A stretch of DNA of 64,000 nt from Cryptosporangium arvum DSM 44712 (GTDB lineage: Bacteria; Actinomycetota; Actinomycetes; Mycobacteriales; Cryptosporangiaceae). Positions 43,620 to 52,814 of the stretch are shown here, in pieces. Every line of letters begins with the position of its first letter. Position 1 is the first letter of the stretch. The translations under genes were made by a program, and so were the position numbers. The stretch spans positions 7,661,913 to 7,725,912 of the forward strand of contig NZ_KK073874.1 of the NCBI RefSeq assembly GCF_000585375.1, read 5' to 3'. The notes below the pieces were generated by a model, which saw only the letters and a program-made list of their open reading frames with translations, was not told where the DNA came from and did no database searches.

Positions 43620-43743
43620 CCGCCTGATCAGCGCTTTCGAGCCGTCGACAACGGCTCGAAACGCGCTCGAGCAGGAGCGTCAGAGGTAACACGGTGCGTT
43701 TGTCGGCTTGTGGACCGGCCGATAATGGCGAACACTCGATGAG

Positions 43744-44073
43744 GTGATCGAGGAGACGATCGAGCTCCGGCTCGACGAGTCCGGCCTGGCAGTCGACCTT
43801 CCTGCTCCGGCGCACCCGAACGACCGTGTTGAGGGGGTGCCGTACCGTCCGGTCCAGTTCCGCGACGACGACCTCCCCACCGCGCTCGAGCGCGCAGCCG
43901 CCTGGCTCCGGGAGACCGAGACCTGGTTGGCGGAACCGGTGGACGTCATCGCCATCCATTTGGACTACGACGATGCGGAGGGCGCTCCCTACTACGAAGT
44001 CAAGTTGCTCTGCAACGAAGAGGACCTGGCCGGAGCCCCATTGGCGGTGCGTAAACGCGCCGACAAACCCTAG
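43744..44073 (+). CDS. Hypothetical protein (109 aa)
   Basis: Acidic soluble protein (IEETIELRLDESGLAVDLPA, ALERAAAWLRETETWLAEP, VDVIAIHLDYDDAEGAPYY). No family recognised. GTG start with GAGG just before. Followed by an intrinsic terminator at 44140. Confidence 0.65.
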   Translation: MIEETIELRLDESGLAVDLPAPAHPNDRVEGVPYRPVQFRDDDLPTALERAAAWLRETETWLAEPVDVIAIHLDYDDAEGAPYYEVKLLCNEEDLAGAPLAVRKRADKP

Positions 44074-44139
44074 CCTGCTTCAGGCGCTAGACGCCGCAGT
44101 GCGTGCTACCGTTACCGCCGTTGCAGTCTTTGGTTCGCA

Positions 44140-44176
44140 TGAAAAGAGCGCCTGGGGTTGTAATCCAGGCGCTCTT
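44140..44176. terminator. Intrinsic terminator
   Basis: AAAAGAGCGCCTGG and CCAGGCGCTCTTTT pair perfectly (14 bp, loop GGTTGTAAT). The right arm ends in TTTT and GTTGTT follows. Confidence 0.8.
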
Positions 44177-44273
44177 TTGTTGTTCTGGCCTCCTCTGGAA
44201 CAGGGCGAGCACGACCGCGACACGGGACCCACGAAGTGTGGGTTCGACAAGGCCCGCCAGAGGGAGAACGTGC

Positions 44274-44477
44274 ATGGCTACCGGCACCGTCAAGTGGTTC
44301 AACGCCGAAAAGGGTTACGGCTTCATCGCGCCGGACGGTGGAGGCCCCGACGTCTTCGCCCACTACTCAGCGATCCAGGTGCAGGGTTACAAGGAACTGT
44401 CTGACGGCCAGCAGGTCGAGTTCGACGTGACCCAGGGCCAGAAGGGCCCGCAGGCGGCCAACATCCGCCCGATCTGA
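44274..44477 (+). CDS. cspA: Cold-shock domain protein (CspA family)
   Basis: 67-aa OB-fold RNA chaperone: [15 protein letters not shown] (RNP1 KGYGFI) and DVFAHYSAI (RNP2), ending [18 protein letters not shown] lies upstream of the ATG, and about 95 bases of leader follow the preceding terminator; a short hairpin there (ACCCAC-GAAGT-GTGGGT) may take part in cold regulation. Confidence 0.95.
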   Translation: MATGTVKWFNAEKGYGFIAPDGGGPDVFAHYSAIQVQGYKELSDGQQVEFDVTQGQKGPQAANIRPI

Positions 44478-44500
44478 CCCTTCAGCACCCGCTGATCAGG

Positions 44501-44543
44501 GCGGAGGCCAGCGCTTCGGTGCCGGCCTCCGCTTTCTAGTTTT
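44501..44543 (+). terminator. Terminator of cspA
   Basis: GCGGAGGCC (44501-44509) and GGCCTCCGC (44524-44532), followed by TTTCTAGTTTT. Confidence 0.75.
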
Positions 44544-44564
44544 CGCGCCGTGCCGGAGGCGAAA

Positions 44565-44597
44565 AAATGGCCCGGACGAATGTCGTCCGGGCCATTT
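44565..44597 (-). terminator. Terminator of tRNA-fMet
   Basis: A perfect 15-bp stem (AAATGGCCCGGACGA with TCGTCCGGGCCATTT, loop ATG). Read on the - strand it is followed by T residues (TTTTTTCGCC including the stem end), directly after the tRNA 3' end. Confidence 0.85.
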
Positions 44598-44601
44598 CCC
44601 G

Positions 44602-44678
44602 TGGTAGCGGGGGCAGGATTTGAACCTGCGACCTCTGGGTTATGAGCCCAGCGAGCTACCGAGCTGCTCCACCCCGCG
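44602..44678 (-). tRNA. Initiator tRNA-fMet (anticodon CAT)
   Basis: 77 nt with encoded CCA. On the - strand it begins CGCGGGGTGGAGCAG and has the anticodon loop CTCATAA closed by GGG/CCC pairs, the T-loop GGTTCAAATCC and the end CCCCGCTACCA. The acceptor stem starts with an unpaired C1:U72, and the three G:C pairs in the anticodon stem mark it as the initiator. A 15-bp terminator follows. Confidence 0.96.
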
Positions 44679-44783
44679 CCGTTGCTGTCGTGCTCCTCAA
44701 CCATAGCGCGGCGTTCGACGGATCTGCAAAACGGCCCACCACGCTGGCTGTTTGTCCCTGATCGTCACGGGAATCCGCACTCC

Positions 44784-44999
44784 ATGACGAACTCTTTCCG
44801 CAAGGGTGATCGGGTGAGCTGGAAGAGCCACGGCGGCGAAGCCGTCGGCACGGTGCAGAAGAAGCTCACGAGCGACACCGAAGAAGCCGGCCGCACCGTG
44901 AGAGCCAGCAGCGACGACCCGCAGTACCTCGTCAAGAGCGACCAGAGCGGCGGCACCGCGGTCCACAAGCCCTCCGCGCTCACCCGCGTCGACAGCTGA
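44784..44999 (+). CDS. DUF2945 (Tudor-like) small protein (71 aa)
   Basis: SFRKGDRVSWKSHGGEAVGTV opens the domain, followed by KLTSD, ASSDDPQYLVKSDQSGGTAVHK and a C-terminal L. This matches the DUF2945 hypervirulence-associated Tudor-domain family. Function unproven. Its stop and the next start share bases (TGATG), so the two genes are coupled. Confidence 0.88.
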   Translation: MTNSFRKGDRVSWKSHGGEAVGTVQKKLTSDTEEAGRTVRASSDDPQYLVKSDQSGGTAVHKPSALTRVDS

Positions 45000-45427
45000 T
45001 GGGCGAACGACCCGATCAGGCCCACCAGCGCCCTCCGGGGGCGGACGACGACACCGTCGCCGCCGTCGGCAAGCTCAGCGAGGCCTTGGAGACGATCGAA
45101 CAGGCACGGGGCCACCTCTACGCCCTGCACCAGTTGACCGGTCACGCCGATCTCATGCTCGACGAGGCCGCGGAGCTATTGCACGAGGGCGGGCACGGAG
45201 GACTCGCGGATCGCGTCCGGACGGAATTGATCGGACGCAACGTCATTGAGGGGCGCTGGACGTTCCAGATCGTCGAGGAGTTCGACGACGGCTATTACGC
45301 GGCGTTCCGTGGACTTGAAAGAGACGCGCGTAACGAATTGCTCGCCGGACGACGGCACGTCTTCGAATCAGAGATGAAAGAGAAACGCCGGACGCACGGG
45401 CGACGGCACCACGAAGCCCGGCCCTGA
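44999..45427 (+). CDS. Conserved hypothetical protein (142 aa)
   Basis: Helical soluble protein: VGKLSEALETIEQARGHLYAL, HQLTGHADLMLDEAAELL, GGLADRVRTELIGRNVIEGRW, then ELLAGRRHVFESEMKEKRR and a basic His-rich tail. I recognise the pattern as a conserved actinobacterial hypothetical but know no function. Translationally coupled to the DUF2945 gene. Confidence 0.8.
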   Translation: MGERPDQAHQRPPGADDDTVAAVGKLSEALETIEQARGHLYALHQLTGHADLMLDEAAELLHEGGHGGLADRVRTELIGRNVIEGRWTFQIVEEFDDGYYAAFRGLERDARNELLAGRRHVFESEMKEKRRTHGRRHHEARP

Positions 45428-45432
45428 ACGGC

Positions 45433-45461
45433 GAAGGCCCCGCCCGATGGGCGGGGCCTTC
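45433..45461. terminator. Bidirectional terminator
   Basis: GAAGGCCCCGCCC and GGGCGGGGCCTTC form a perfect 13-bp stem with loop GAT between convergent genes. Confidence 0.75.
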
Positions 45462-45466
45462 TCGAT

Positions 45467-48400
45467 TCAGCCGGTTGGTCGTGGCGTTGGACTGGCGCTG
45501 GCCCTGGCCCTCGCCGCCTGCCAGGAATTGACCGCGTTCTGCAGATCCTGGGTGGCCTTACCGATGGCGGCCAGGTCACCGGTGCGTTGAGCGGCCTTCA
45601 GGTCGGCGTTGGCCTTTTCGACCGCGGCCGCGGCCGTGTCGACGCTGCCGCCCGGTGCCGGAGCCGTGCTCGGCGTCGGGCTCGTCGGCGCGCTGGGGCT
45701 GGCCGACGTCGACGGTGACGGTGTGGCCCCGGGTGATTGGGTGGCGCCCGGCGACGGGGTGGTACTCGGCCGATCGCCCGGCTGCTGACCCTCGGGCGCG
45801 TCCTGGGACGCCCCCTCACCGAACAGGCTGTCCAGCGCACCGCCCAACGTGGACTGGTACGCGACCTTTTCCCCGTAGAGCATCAGCACGTTCTGGAACA
45901 GCGGGATCGAATCCTGCCCGCTGGCTCTCTGGTAGATCGGTTCGACGTAGAGCAATCCTCCAGCGACCGGCAACGTCAGCAGGTTGCCGTACACCACTTC
46001 GGAGTCGCCCAGATCCAGCACGTTCAGGTTGTTCCGGACCGTGTCCTCGCTACGCATCTTGTTCTGCGCTTGCGTTGGACCGGAGATCTGCGAATCACCC
46101 GGTAGCTCCAGCATCTGGATCACCGGTTTGTAGTTGTCGTCGTAGTGCGCGCTGATCAACGCGGTCAGGTTGTTCCGCCGGTTGGCGACCATCGGCGTGG
46201 TGATCTGGAACGTGGGCTTCGCCTGATCCGGCCACTGCGCGACGACGTAGAACGGCGGCTGCTTGCCACCGCGGCCCGGCGTCGGGTCGTCCGGCACCTG
46301 CCAGAAGTCCTGGCCGTTGAAGTAGTCACCCGCGGTGCTGACGTGGTACTTCGCCAGCAGCGACCGCTGGACCTTGAACTGGTCCTCCGGGTACCGGAAG
46401 TGCTCGGCGAGCTCCGGCGGGATGTCCTTCTTCGGCTTCACGATGCCGTCGAAGGCCTTGTTCCAGGCCTTCAGCACCGGGTCGGTGTCGTCGAACTGGT
46501 AGAGCGTGACCGTGCCGTCGTACGCGTCGACGGTGGCCTTCACCGAGTTCCGGATGTAGTTGATCTGGTCGTTCTGCTGCGCGACCGTGCCCGCGCCCGT
46601 CCGCGAGTCGACGGCGGTGGCGCCGAGCGTCTCGCGCTGCGAGTACGGGTAGAAGTTGCTGGTCGTGTAGCCGTCGATGATCCACTGGATGCGACCGTCG
46701 ACAACGGCCGGGTACGGGTCGCCGTCCAGCGTCAGGAAGGGGGCGACCTTCTCCACCCGCTCGCGCGGGTTGCGGACGTACATGACCTTCGAGTTGTCGT
46801 TGAGCGCGCTGGAGAGCAGGAAGTTGCGCTCGCGGAAGTACAGCGCGAACAGCGCCTTGCGGGTCAACGAGTCGACCGCCACGCCACCCTTGCCGTCGTA
46901 GGTGGAGCTGACCTGCTCGCTCTCGTCGCCACCGGACGTGGTGGGACGGTCGAACTCGCGGTCCTCGCCACCGGGTGCCTTGCCCACGACCGCGTAGTCG
47001 CTGGCCAGTTCGCCGTAGTAGATCCGCGGCTGGCGCACCGGGTTGTCGCGGTTGAACGCGGTCCGCAGCTTCGCGCCCTGCTGGTCGGACTGCTCCGCGT
47101 CGGCGGTGGGCGCCTCGCCGAGCGAACCCGAGACGAAGTACGGCTGCCCGGCGTCGGTGACCTGGTTCGCCGGCGCGGCGACGAAGCCGTTGCCGTGCGT
47201 GTAGTTCAGATGCAGGTTGATCCAGTTCTGCTGCTGTTCGTCCAGCCGGCTCGTGTCCATCTCGCGCAGCGCGACGATGTAGTCCTGCAGCTGACCGTCG
47301 ACGGTGTACTGGTCGATGTCGAGGCTGGAGTTGAACCGGTAGAACGACCGGACCTGCTGGAGCTGCGTGAACGTGTCCGACAGCACGTTCGGGTCGAGCA
47401 ACCGCGCGTTGGGCACGGTGCCCGATTCCTGGGCGACCTGTTGCGCCGACGCCGTGGTGTTCGGGGTGTAGTTCTGCCGGTCGATGTCGTCGATGTTGTA
47501 GGCATCCCGGGTGGCCGCGATGCTGCGCTCGATGTAGTCGGCCTCACGCTCGGCCGCGTTCGGCTTGATCGTGAACTGCTCGGCCAGCGCCGGCACCGCA
47601 CCACCGATGACGATGGCCGAGATGCCGAGCAGGATCAGCGCCATCGCCGGTGGCAGCACCCGCCGGAAGCCGAGGTTGGCGAAGAACACCAACGCGCACA
47701 ACGCGGCGATCCACAACAGGATGTTCTTCGCCGGTAGCAAGAACTCGATGTCGGCGGCCGAGGCTCCGTGTGTCTTCGTCGCGTCGTTGTAGCCGAACAG
47801 CATCCCGAAGCGGTCGAAGTAGTACGCGACCGCCTTCAGCGCGACGAACAGGCCGAGCAGGACGGACAGGTGCCCGATGACCGCGGTGCCCAGGCGACCG
47901 CCCGAGCCGGCCTGCAGGCGGATGCCGCCGAACAGGTAGTGGACGACGAGCGCGCCGATCACCGAGAGCACGATCGCGGTGAACGCGACGCTCAGCACGT
48001 ACCGCCAGAACGGGTACTCGAACACGTAGAACGAGATGTCCCGGCCGAACTGCTCGTCGTTCTGGCCGAACGGCGTGGAGTTGACGAACAGCAGCCAGGT
48101 GTCCCACTGGCCCTGGGCCGACAAGCCGGTGATCACGCCGACGACCGCACCGGCGGCCAGCGTGAGCAGGCCGAAGCGCGGCGCGATGGCCATCCGGTAC
48201 CGCTCGAGGTTCTGCTGCTCGAGCGACATCGGCGCGAAGATCGGACGCAACCGGTACGCGACGTAGAGGTTGACGGCGACGATCGCGCCGGTGATGACGC
48301 CGAACAGGACGAACAACAACAGCTTGGTTTGCAGCTGCGTCGTCAGAACGCGGGTGAGGCCGATCTCGTCGTACCAGAGCCAGTCGGCGTAGAGGCTGCT

Positions 48401-48508
48401 CCCTGCGGTGAGCACGAACAGCAGCACGACGGCGGATACGAGAACGATGACGACCCGCCGGGCGCGTCGGCTCACCGACGGCAGCGGCGAACGCATGACC
48501 ACGGGCAT
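45467..48508 (-). CDS. UPF0182 family membrane protein
   Basis: 1013-aa protein with seven N-terminal helices (about 20-330) and a large extracytoplasmic domain (about 330-900) with GLSAQGQWDTWLLF, LLDPNVLSDTFTQLQQVRSFY, PRIYYGELASDYAVV and DPYPAVVDGRIQWIIDGYTT in part. The tail is a Pro/Ser/Thr low-complexity segment followed by an Ala-rich helix (EKANADLKAAQRTGDLAAIG), expected outside the cell. Function unknown; the mycobacterial member is Rv3193c. ATG 48508 (MPVVMRSPLPS) is preferred; GGGAG lies directly before it. Confidence 0.9.
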   Translation of the reverse strand: MPVVMRSPLPSVSRRARRVVIVLVSAVVLLFVLTAGSSLYADWLWYDEIGLTRVLTTQLQTKLLLFVLFGVITGAIVAVNLYVAYRLRPIFAPMSLEQQNLERYRMAIAPRFGLLTLAAGAVVGVITGLSAQGQWDTWLLFVNSTPFGQNDEQFGRDISFYVFEYPFWRYVLSVAFTAIVLSVIGALVVHYLFGGIRLQAGSGGRLGTAVIGHLSVLLGLFVALKAVAYYFDRFGMLFGYNDATKTHGASAADIEFLLPAKNILLWIAALCALVFFANLGFRRVLPPAMALILLGISAIVIGGAVPALAEQFTIKPNAAEREADYIERSIAATRDAYNIDDIDRQNYTPNTTASAQQVAQESGTVPNARLLDPNVLSDTFTQLQQVRSFYRFNSSLDIDQYTVDGQLQDYIVALREMDTSRLDEQQQNWINLHLNYTHGNGFVAAPANQVTDAGQPYFVSGSLGEAPTADAEQSDQQGAKLRTAFNRDNPVRQPRIYYGELASDYAVVGKAPGGEDREFDRPTTSGGDESEQVSSTYDGKGGVAVDSLTRKALFALYFRERNFLLSSALNDNSKVMYVRNPRERVEKVAPFLTLDGDPYPAVVDGRIQWIIDGYTTSNFYPYSQRETLGATAVDSRTGAGTVAQQNDQINYIRNSVKATVDAYDGTVTLYQFDDTDPVLKAWNKAFDGIVKPKKDIPPELAEHFRYPEDQFKVQRSLLAKYHVSTAGDYFNGQDFWQVPDDPTPGRGGKQPPFYVVAQWPDQAKPTFQITTPMVANRRNNLTALISAHYDDNYKPVIQMLELPGDSQISGPTQAQNKMRSEDTVRNNLNVLDLGDSEVVYGNLLTLPVAGGLLYVEPIYQRASGQDSIPLFQNVLMLYGEKVAYQSTLGGALDSLFGEGASQDAPEGQQPGDRPSTTPSPGATQSPGATPSPSTSASPSAPTSPTPSTAPAPGGSVDTAAAAVEKANADLKAAQRTGDLAAIGKATQDLQNAVNSWQAARARASASPTPRPTG

Positions 48509-48614
48509 CTCCCGGTGTGGATTGCGGCAAAGCGTGGAGGTAAACCTACCTTGCATCTACCAGGCCGCAGGCTGCGCACCACGCCTGTCACAGCTCCGTG
48601 CCAGCATTGGGCCC

Positions 48615-49169
48615 ATGACCGACGTCCACTCCGGCGTGAACGGGGTATCACTCCCCGACCCCCTGCACGCCGTCGTCCTCGAGCTCGAACGACACGCTGA
48701 CGCGGGTGGCTGGGACCAGCCACCCGCGCTCTACGCCCTCGTCGACACCGCCGAGTTGCTCGCCGCCGAACCCGGCCTGGCCGACCAGGTCGGGATCTCC
48801 GCGGAGGATCTCGAACCCGGGTCGATCACGCCGGTCGAACAGGAGTCGATCGGCGACGCGCCGCTCGACGAGACGCTGGCCCGGATCGCCTGGCCCGACT
48901 CGGTGCTGGGCTGCGCGCTGGTGCAGGAGGTGCTGGTGCTCCCACCGGACGCCGAGGACTCCCGGCCGGACGACGCCGACCCGGTGGAGTGGGCGGCCGG
49001 CCACGCCGACCGGCGCGAGGTGCGCATGGTCGCCGGTGTACTGCGCGACGGCACGAGCGCGTGCGCGTTGCGGATGCGCCCGCAGGACGCCACCGAGGCC
49101 ACCGAGGTCGTCTACGGGGCCGACCTGGCCCCGAACCTGGTGGTTGCGCTCCGAGCGACCCTCGACTAA
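48615..49169 (+). CDS. PPA1309 family protein (184 aa)
   Basis: Conserved actinobacterial protein of unknown function. DPLHAVVLELERHADAGGWDQPPALYALVDT, ITPVEQESIG, LARIAWPDSVLGCALVQEVL and REVRMVAGVLRDGTSACALR are the family blocks (each in part). Soluble and acidic. Divergent from the UPF0182 gene, a pairing seen in other genomes. Its stop overlaps the PDZ protease stop by 4 bases. Confidence 0.88.
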   Translation: MTDVHSGVNGVSLPDPLHAVVLELERHADAGGWDQPPALYALVDTAELLAAEPGLADQVGISAEDLEPGSITPVEQESIGDAPLDETLARIAWPDSVLGCALVQEVLVLPPDAEDSRPDDADPVEWAAGHADRREVRMVAGVLRDGTSACALRMRPQDATEATEVVYGADLAPNLVVALRATLD

Positions 49170-50188
49170 CAGCCGCGCGGCGGGCGGCCGGCGCGGATCT
49201 CGGTGAGCGCGGTGAGGGCCTCGTCCAGCGTCTGCACGCGCGCGAGCTCCAGGCCGTCGGGAGTCGCGCCGGCCGCCTCCAGACAGTTGTCCGCAGGCAC
49301 CAGGAAGGTGGTCGCACCGGCGCGCCGGGCGGCCACCATCTTCTGCGCGATGCCGCCGATCGCGCCGACGTTGCCGTCGTCGTCGATCTCACCGGTGCCG
49401 GCGATGAACTTGCCGCCGGTGAGGTCCTCCGGCTTGACCTTGTCGATGACGGCCAGCGCGAACATCAGCCCCGCCGACGGGCCGCCGATCTTGTCGAGGT
49501 CGAACGAGACCTGGAACGGGTGCGGCTGCTCGTCCTTGGTCTCGATCTTCAGCAGCGGACGCGCGTCGTCGTCACTGCGCGCCAACGTGACCGACGCCGT
49601 GCCGGTGGTCGTCCCCCGCCGGTAGCCGATCTTGACCGTCTGCGCCGGCTGCTTGGTGGCCAGCAGCGCGCGCAGCTTCGCGCCGCTGGTCACCGCGGTG
49701 TCGTCGACCGAGGTGAGGACGTCGCCGACCGCCAGCTTGCCGGTGGACGGCGAGCCGGGCGCGACCTTGGAGACCGTGACCTTCACCGGATAGCCGAGCT
49801 CACGCAACGCAGCGGTCTCGGCTGAGGTCTGCGAGTCCTTGAACGCCTGGGCGTTCTCCTGGTTGACCTGCTGCCGGGACTCCCCCGGGGGGTACACGAC
49901 CTCGCGCGGCACCACCGCCACCGTGCCGTCGAGCCAGCCCACCAGCGCGTTACCGAGGTTCAGGTCGGGGCTCACCGACACCGTGGTGAGGTTCAGGTGG
50001 CCGGCGGACCTGCTGGTGGGCGTCCCGGTGATCGTCACGATCTCGTGGCCGTCGCGGCTACCGAGCGTGTTGACCGTCGGGCCGGGGCCGAGCGCCACGT
50101 AGGGCACCGGCAGCAGCGCCATGCCGAGCGAGAGCAGCAACGCGAGGATGGCGCCAACGAACACCGTCAAGCCGCGCCGCAACATCAT
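49166..50188 (-). CDS. YlbL-like PDZ/Lon-type (S16) serine protease
   Basis: 340-aa membrane-tethered protease. One N-terminal helix (GLTVFVGAILALLLSLGMAL), a PDZ domain (about 125-205, SPSTGKLAVGDVLTSVDDTAV) and a Lon-like domain with Ser in GGPSAGLMFALAVI and Lys in GGIAQKMVAARRAG. Active site outside the membrane. Target unknown; the Bacillus homologue YlbL degrades the checkpoint inhibitor YneA. Mycobacterial neighbour is Rv3194c. ATG 50188 (ATGATG). Confidence 0.92.
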   Translation of the reverse strand: MMLRRGLTVFVGAILALLLSLGMALLPVPYVALGPGPTVNTLGSRDGHEIVTITGTPTSRSAGHLNLTTVSVSPDLNLGNALVGWLDGTVAVVPREVVYPPGESRQQVNQENAQAFKDSQTSAETAALRELGYPVKVTVSKVAPGSPSTGKLAVGDVLTSVDDTAVTSGAKLRALLATKQPAQTVKIGYRRGTTTGTASVTLARSDDDARPLLKIETKDEQPHPFQVSFDLDKIGGPSAGLMFALAVIDKVKPEDLTGGKFIAGTGEIDDDGNVGAIGGIAQKMVAARRAGATTFLVPADNCLEAAGATPDGLELARVQTLDEALTALTEIRAGRPPRGC

Positions 50189-50213
50189 GGCCGTCAGCGT
50201 ATCCGCCAAGGTC

Positions 50214-51311
50214 TCACCGTCGGGACCGACGGTTACGACGGGCTCTGCGCACCAGAGCGGCGGTGCCGACGAGCGCGACCGAGACGCCGGCCGCGGCGCC
50301 ACCGGCCACCGCGGCACCCTTCACGCTGATCCGCAGCGGCAGCAGCGGCCGCCCCTGCGCCCAGCTGCTCAGCGCCTCCTCGTTGGTGTACGCCGGCTCC
50401 CAGCCGGCGGCGCGCAGCTTCCCGGCGTCGACCGCCCACGGGTGCATCAGGTAGTCCAGCTGCGTCGCCGGGTCGCCGCTGATGCCCTGCGCGTGCAGGC
50501 GGGTCGCGGTGCCGACCGCGGCGTCGGCGGGGAGCTCGACCCGGCGGCGGCCGAGGATCCGCTCGACCTCGGACTGCTCGATCCAGCCCTCGGAGCCGAC
50601 GTTGAGCGGGCCGGTGAGGCGGGCGAGGACGGTGGTGAGCACCGCACCGGCCAGGTCCTCGGTGTGGCAGAACTGCCAGATCGGCTTGGTGCCCCGCACC
50701 ACCAGCAGACGCGGCCCGTCGAGCGCGCCGCCGGCCGGGCGGTCGATGCCCCGTCCGACGATCACCGCCGGGCGCAGCAACGCGGTCTCCACCTGCGGAT
50801 ACATCCGGGCGGCCCGGGCGGCGAACTCTTCGACCGAGAGCAGGTCGTCGAGCGCGCTGCCGTCCGGGCGGGCCCGCACGGGCGAGGAGTCCGGCAGCGG
50901 CACCGGGTTGTCGGCGAACGCGCCGTAGACCCGCGCCGAGGACAGCAGGACGACGTGCCGGACGCCGGTGGCCGCCGCGGCGGTCAGCGCGACCGAGGCG
51001 CCGGTGACCGTGCGCCGACGCTGCTCGGCGCGGTCGAGGGCCGGATCGTCGGCGACCGCGAGATGCACGAGCGTGTCGACCCGGTGCAGGGCGGAGGCGA
51101 GCGTGGGGTCGGTCGGGTCGGCTTTCCGCCACCGGACGTTGGGCACGCCCGGCTTTTTCGCGTCGAGCGCAATCACCTGACGAATTCCCTCAGCGTTGGC
51201 CAAACTACGACAGATTGCCTGGCCGATGGGAGACGCGGCACCCGTGACCGCCACGGTGAGGCCCGCCGAGGGGGCCGCGGCGGCACGCGCGGCACGAAGC
51301 GGGCGGGTCAT
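50214..51311 (-). CDS. NAD-dependent epimerase/dehydratase (extended SDR)
   Basis: 365 aa. Rossmann motif VAVTGAASPIGQAICRSL (a variant of GxxGxxG), LVHLAV in place of the usual HxAA, then VVLLSSARVYGA with the catalytic YxxxK region weakly preserved, and IVGRGIDRPAG. The C-terminus has a helix (AAVAGGAAAGVSVALVGTAALV) and a basic end, so it may sit at the membrane. Substrate not predictable. 25 bp upstream of the PDZ protease gene on the same strand. Confidence 0.85.
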   Translation of the reverse strand: MTRPLRAARAAAAPSAGLTVAVTGAASPIGQAICRSLANAEGIRQVIALDAKKPGVPNVRWRKADPTDPTLASALHRVDTLVHLAVADDPALDRAEQRRRTVTGASVALTAAAATGVRHVVLLSSARVYGAFADNPVPLPDSSPVRARPDGSALDDLLSVEEFAARAARMYPQVETALLRPAVIVGRGIDRPAGGALDGPRLLVVRGTKPIWQFCHTEDLAGAVLTTVLARLTGPLNVGSEGWIEQSEVERILGRRRVELPADAAVGTATRLHAQGISGDPATQLDYLMHPWAVDAGKLRAAGWEPAYTNEEALSSWAQGRPLLPLRISVKGAAVAGGAAAGVSVALVGTAALVRRARRNRRSRR

Positions 51312-51355
51312 CGCGGGCCTACCAGGGATACGGTTGACAGCATGGTGAGCCAGTC

Positions 51356-52573
51356 ATGACCGACACCCCGTTCGGCTTCTCGCTTCCGGGGGGTCAACCT
51401 AACCCCAACGACCCGCAGTGGGCAGCGATGATGGCTCAACTGCAGCAGATCCTCTCGTCGTCGCAGTCTGGCGGAACGGTCAACTGGGACCTCGCCAAAC
51501 AGGTCGCCACCGGGCTGGCGCGGGAGAGCGACCGCTCGCTCACCGCCACCGAACGCACGGAGGCCGTCGACGCTCTCCGACTCGCCGACGTATGGCTCGA
51601 CCTCGTCACCAGTCTGCCTTCTGGTGTCTCGCACGCGGTGGGGTGGAGTCAGCTCGAATGGATCGACGCCACGATTCCCGCCTGGAAGCGGCTGTGCGAT
51701 CCGCTCGCCGAGCGGGTGGTCGGCGCGATGAGCAAGATGTTGCCCGAGCAGGCGGCCGCGCAGCTCGGCCCGATGACCGGGATGCTCGCCGGCATCGGCG
51801 GGATGATGTTCGGCGGCCAGGTGGGCCAGGGCATCGGGCAGCTCTCCGGTGAGGTGCTGACGTCGTCCGACATCGGTCTCCCGCTGGGGCCGGCGGGAAC
51901 GGCGGCGTTGCTGCCGACGAACCTGGCGAAGTTCAGCGAGGGGCTGGAGCAGCCGACCGAGGAGATCCGGCTCTACGTCGCGCTGCGCGAGGCCGCGCAC
52001 GCCCGGCTGTTCGGGCACGTCAACTGGCTGCGTACGCACGTGCTCGACGCCGTCGACGCGTACGCGCGGGGCATTCACGTCGACCCCGACACGATCGAGC
52101 GCGCGATGCACGAGATCGACCCGAACGACCCCGAGTCGATGCAGCAGGCGCTGAGCGGTGGGTTGTTCACCCCCGAGGACACGCCGGCGCAGCAGGCCGC
52201 CCTGGCCCGCCTGGAGACCGCGCTCGCGCTGGTCGAGGGTTGGGTGTCGCACATCGTCGACAAGGTGGCGGCCGAGCGTCTGCCGGGGGCCGCGGCGCTC
52301 ACCGAGACGTTCCGCCGCCGCCGGGCCGAGGGCGGTCCGGCCGAGCAGACGTTCGCGACGCTGGTGGGCCTGGAGTTGCGCCCGCGCCGGCTGCGTGACG
52401 CCGCGACGCTCTGGAACGCGCTGCTCGAACACCGCGGGGCCGAAGGACGCGACGCCGTGTGGGGCCACCCCGACCTGGTGCCGACCTCGTCCGACCTCGA
52501 CGACCCCGAAGCCTTCGCCCGCGCGGACAACGACGGTCCCGACTTCGACATCTCGGACCTCGACAAGATGTGA
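51356..52573 (+). CDS. Zinc-dependent metalloprotease, DUF2342 (zincin-like)
   Basis: 405-aa protein of the actinobacterial zincin/DUF2342 family (PF10103; Rv3195 type). NPNDPQWAAMMAQLQQIL opens it; GMLAGIGGMMFGGQVGQGIGQLSGEV is a Gly-rich helix pair, and EIRLYVALREAAHARLFGHVNWLR carries the His residues of a degenerate HExxH-like motif. Conserved FRRRRAEGGPAEQTFATLVGLELRPRRLRDA in part near the end. Protease activity is inferred from the family name only. Confidence 0.9.
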   Translation: MTDTPFGFSLPGGQPNPNDPQWAAMMAQLQQILSSSQSGGTVNWDLAKQVATGLARESDRSLTATERTEAVDALRLADVWLDLVTSLPSGVSHAVGWSQLEWIDATIPAWKRLCDPLAERVVGAMSKMLPEQAAAQLGPMTGMLAGIGGMMFGGQVGQGIGQLSGEVLTSSDIGLPLGPAGTAALLPTNLAKFSEGLEQPTEEIRLYVALREAAHARLFGHVNWLRTHVLDAVDAYARGIHVDPDTIERAMHEIDPNDPESMQQALSGGLFTPEDTPAQQAALARLETALALVEGWVSHIVDKVAAERLPGAAALTETFRRRRAEGGPAEQTFATLVGLELRPRRLRDAATLWNALLEHRGAEGRDAVWGHPDLVPTSSDLDDPEAFARADNDGPDFDISDLDKM

Positions 52574-52589
52574 GCACGGCGCGGCCCGG

Positions 52590-52745
52590 GAGCTCGGCGC
52601 CCGCACAGCGCGGGCGCTCGGGTGAGCGCGGCACGGGTGAGCTCGGCGCCCGCACAGCGCGGGCTCAGGGCGGGCGGGGCGCTCAGGGGCGGGGCGCTCA
52701 GGGGCGCTCCGCTCAGGGGCGGGGCGCTCACGATTGGGCGCGGCC
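52590..52745. repeat. 49-bp and GC-rich short tandem repeats
   Basis: A 26-base segment beginning GAGCTCGGCGCCCGCACAG occurs exactly twice (52590-52615 and 52639-52664), 49 bp apart; each copy contains the hairpin CGCCCGC-ACAGC-GCGGGC. They are followed by repeats of the type GCGCTCAGGGGCGGGG. Confidence 0.75.
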
Positions 52746-52814
52746 GCTCCGCGTGCTCGGCGGCTCCGTTCCGAGCTGGCCGCCTATGCGGGCCGGCTCC
52801 TTCCACGACCGCTG

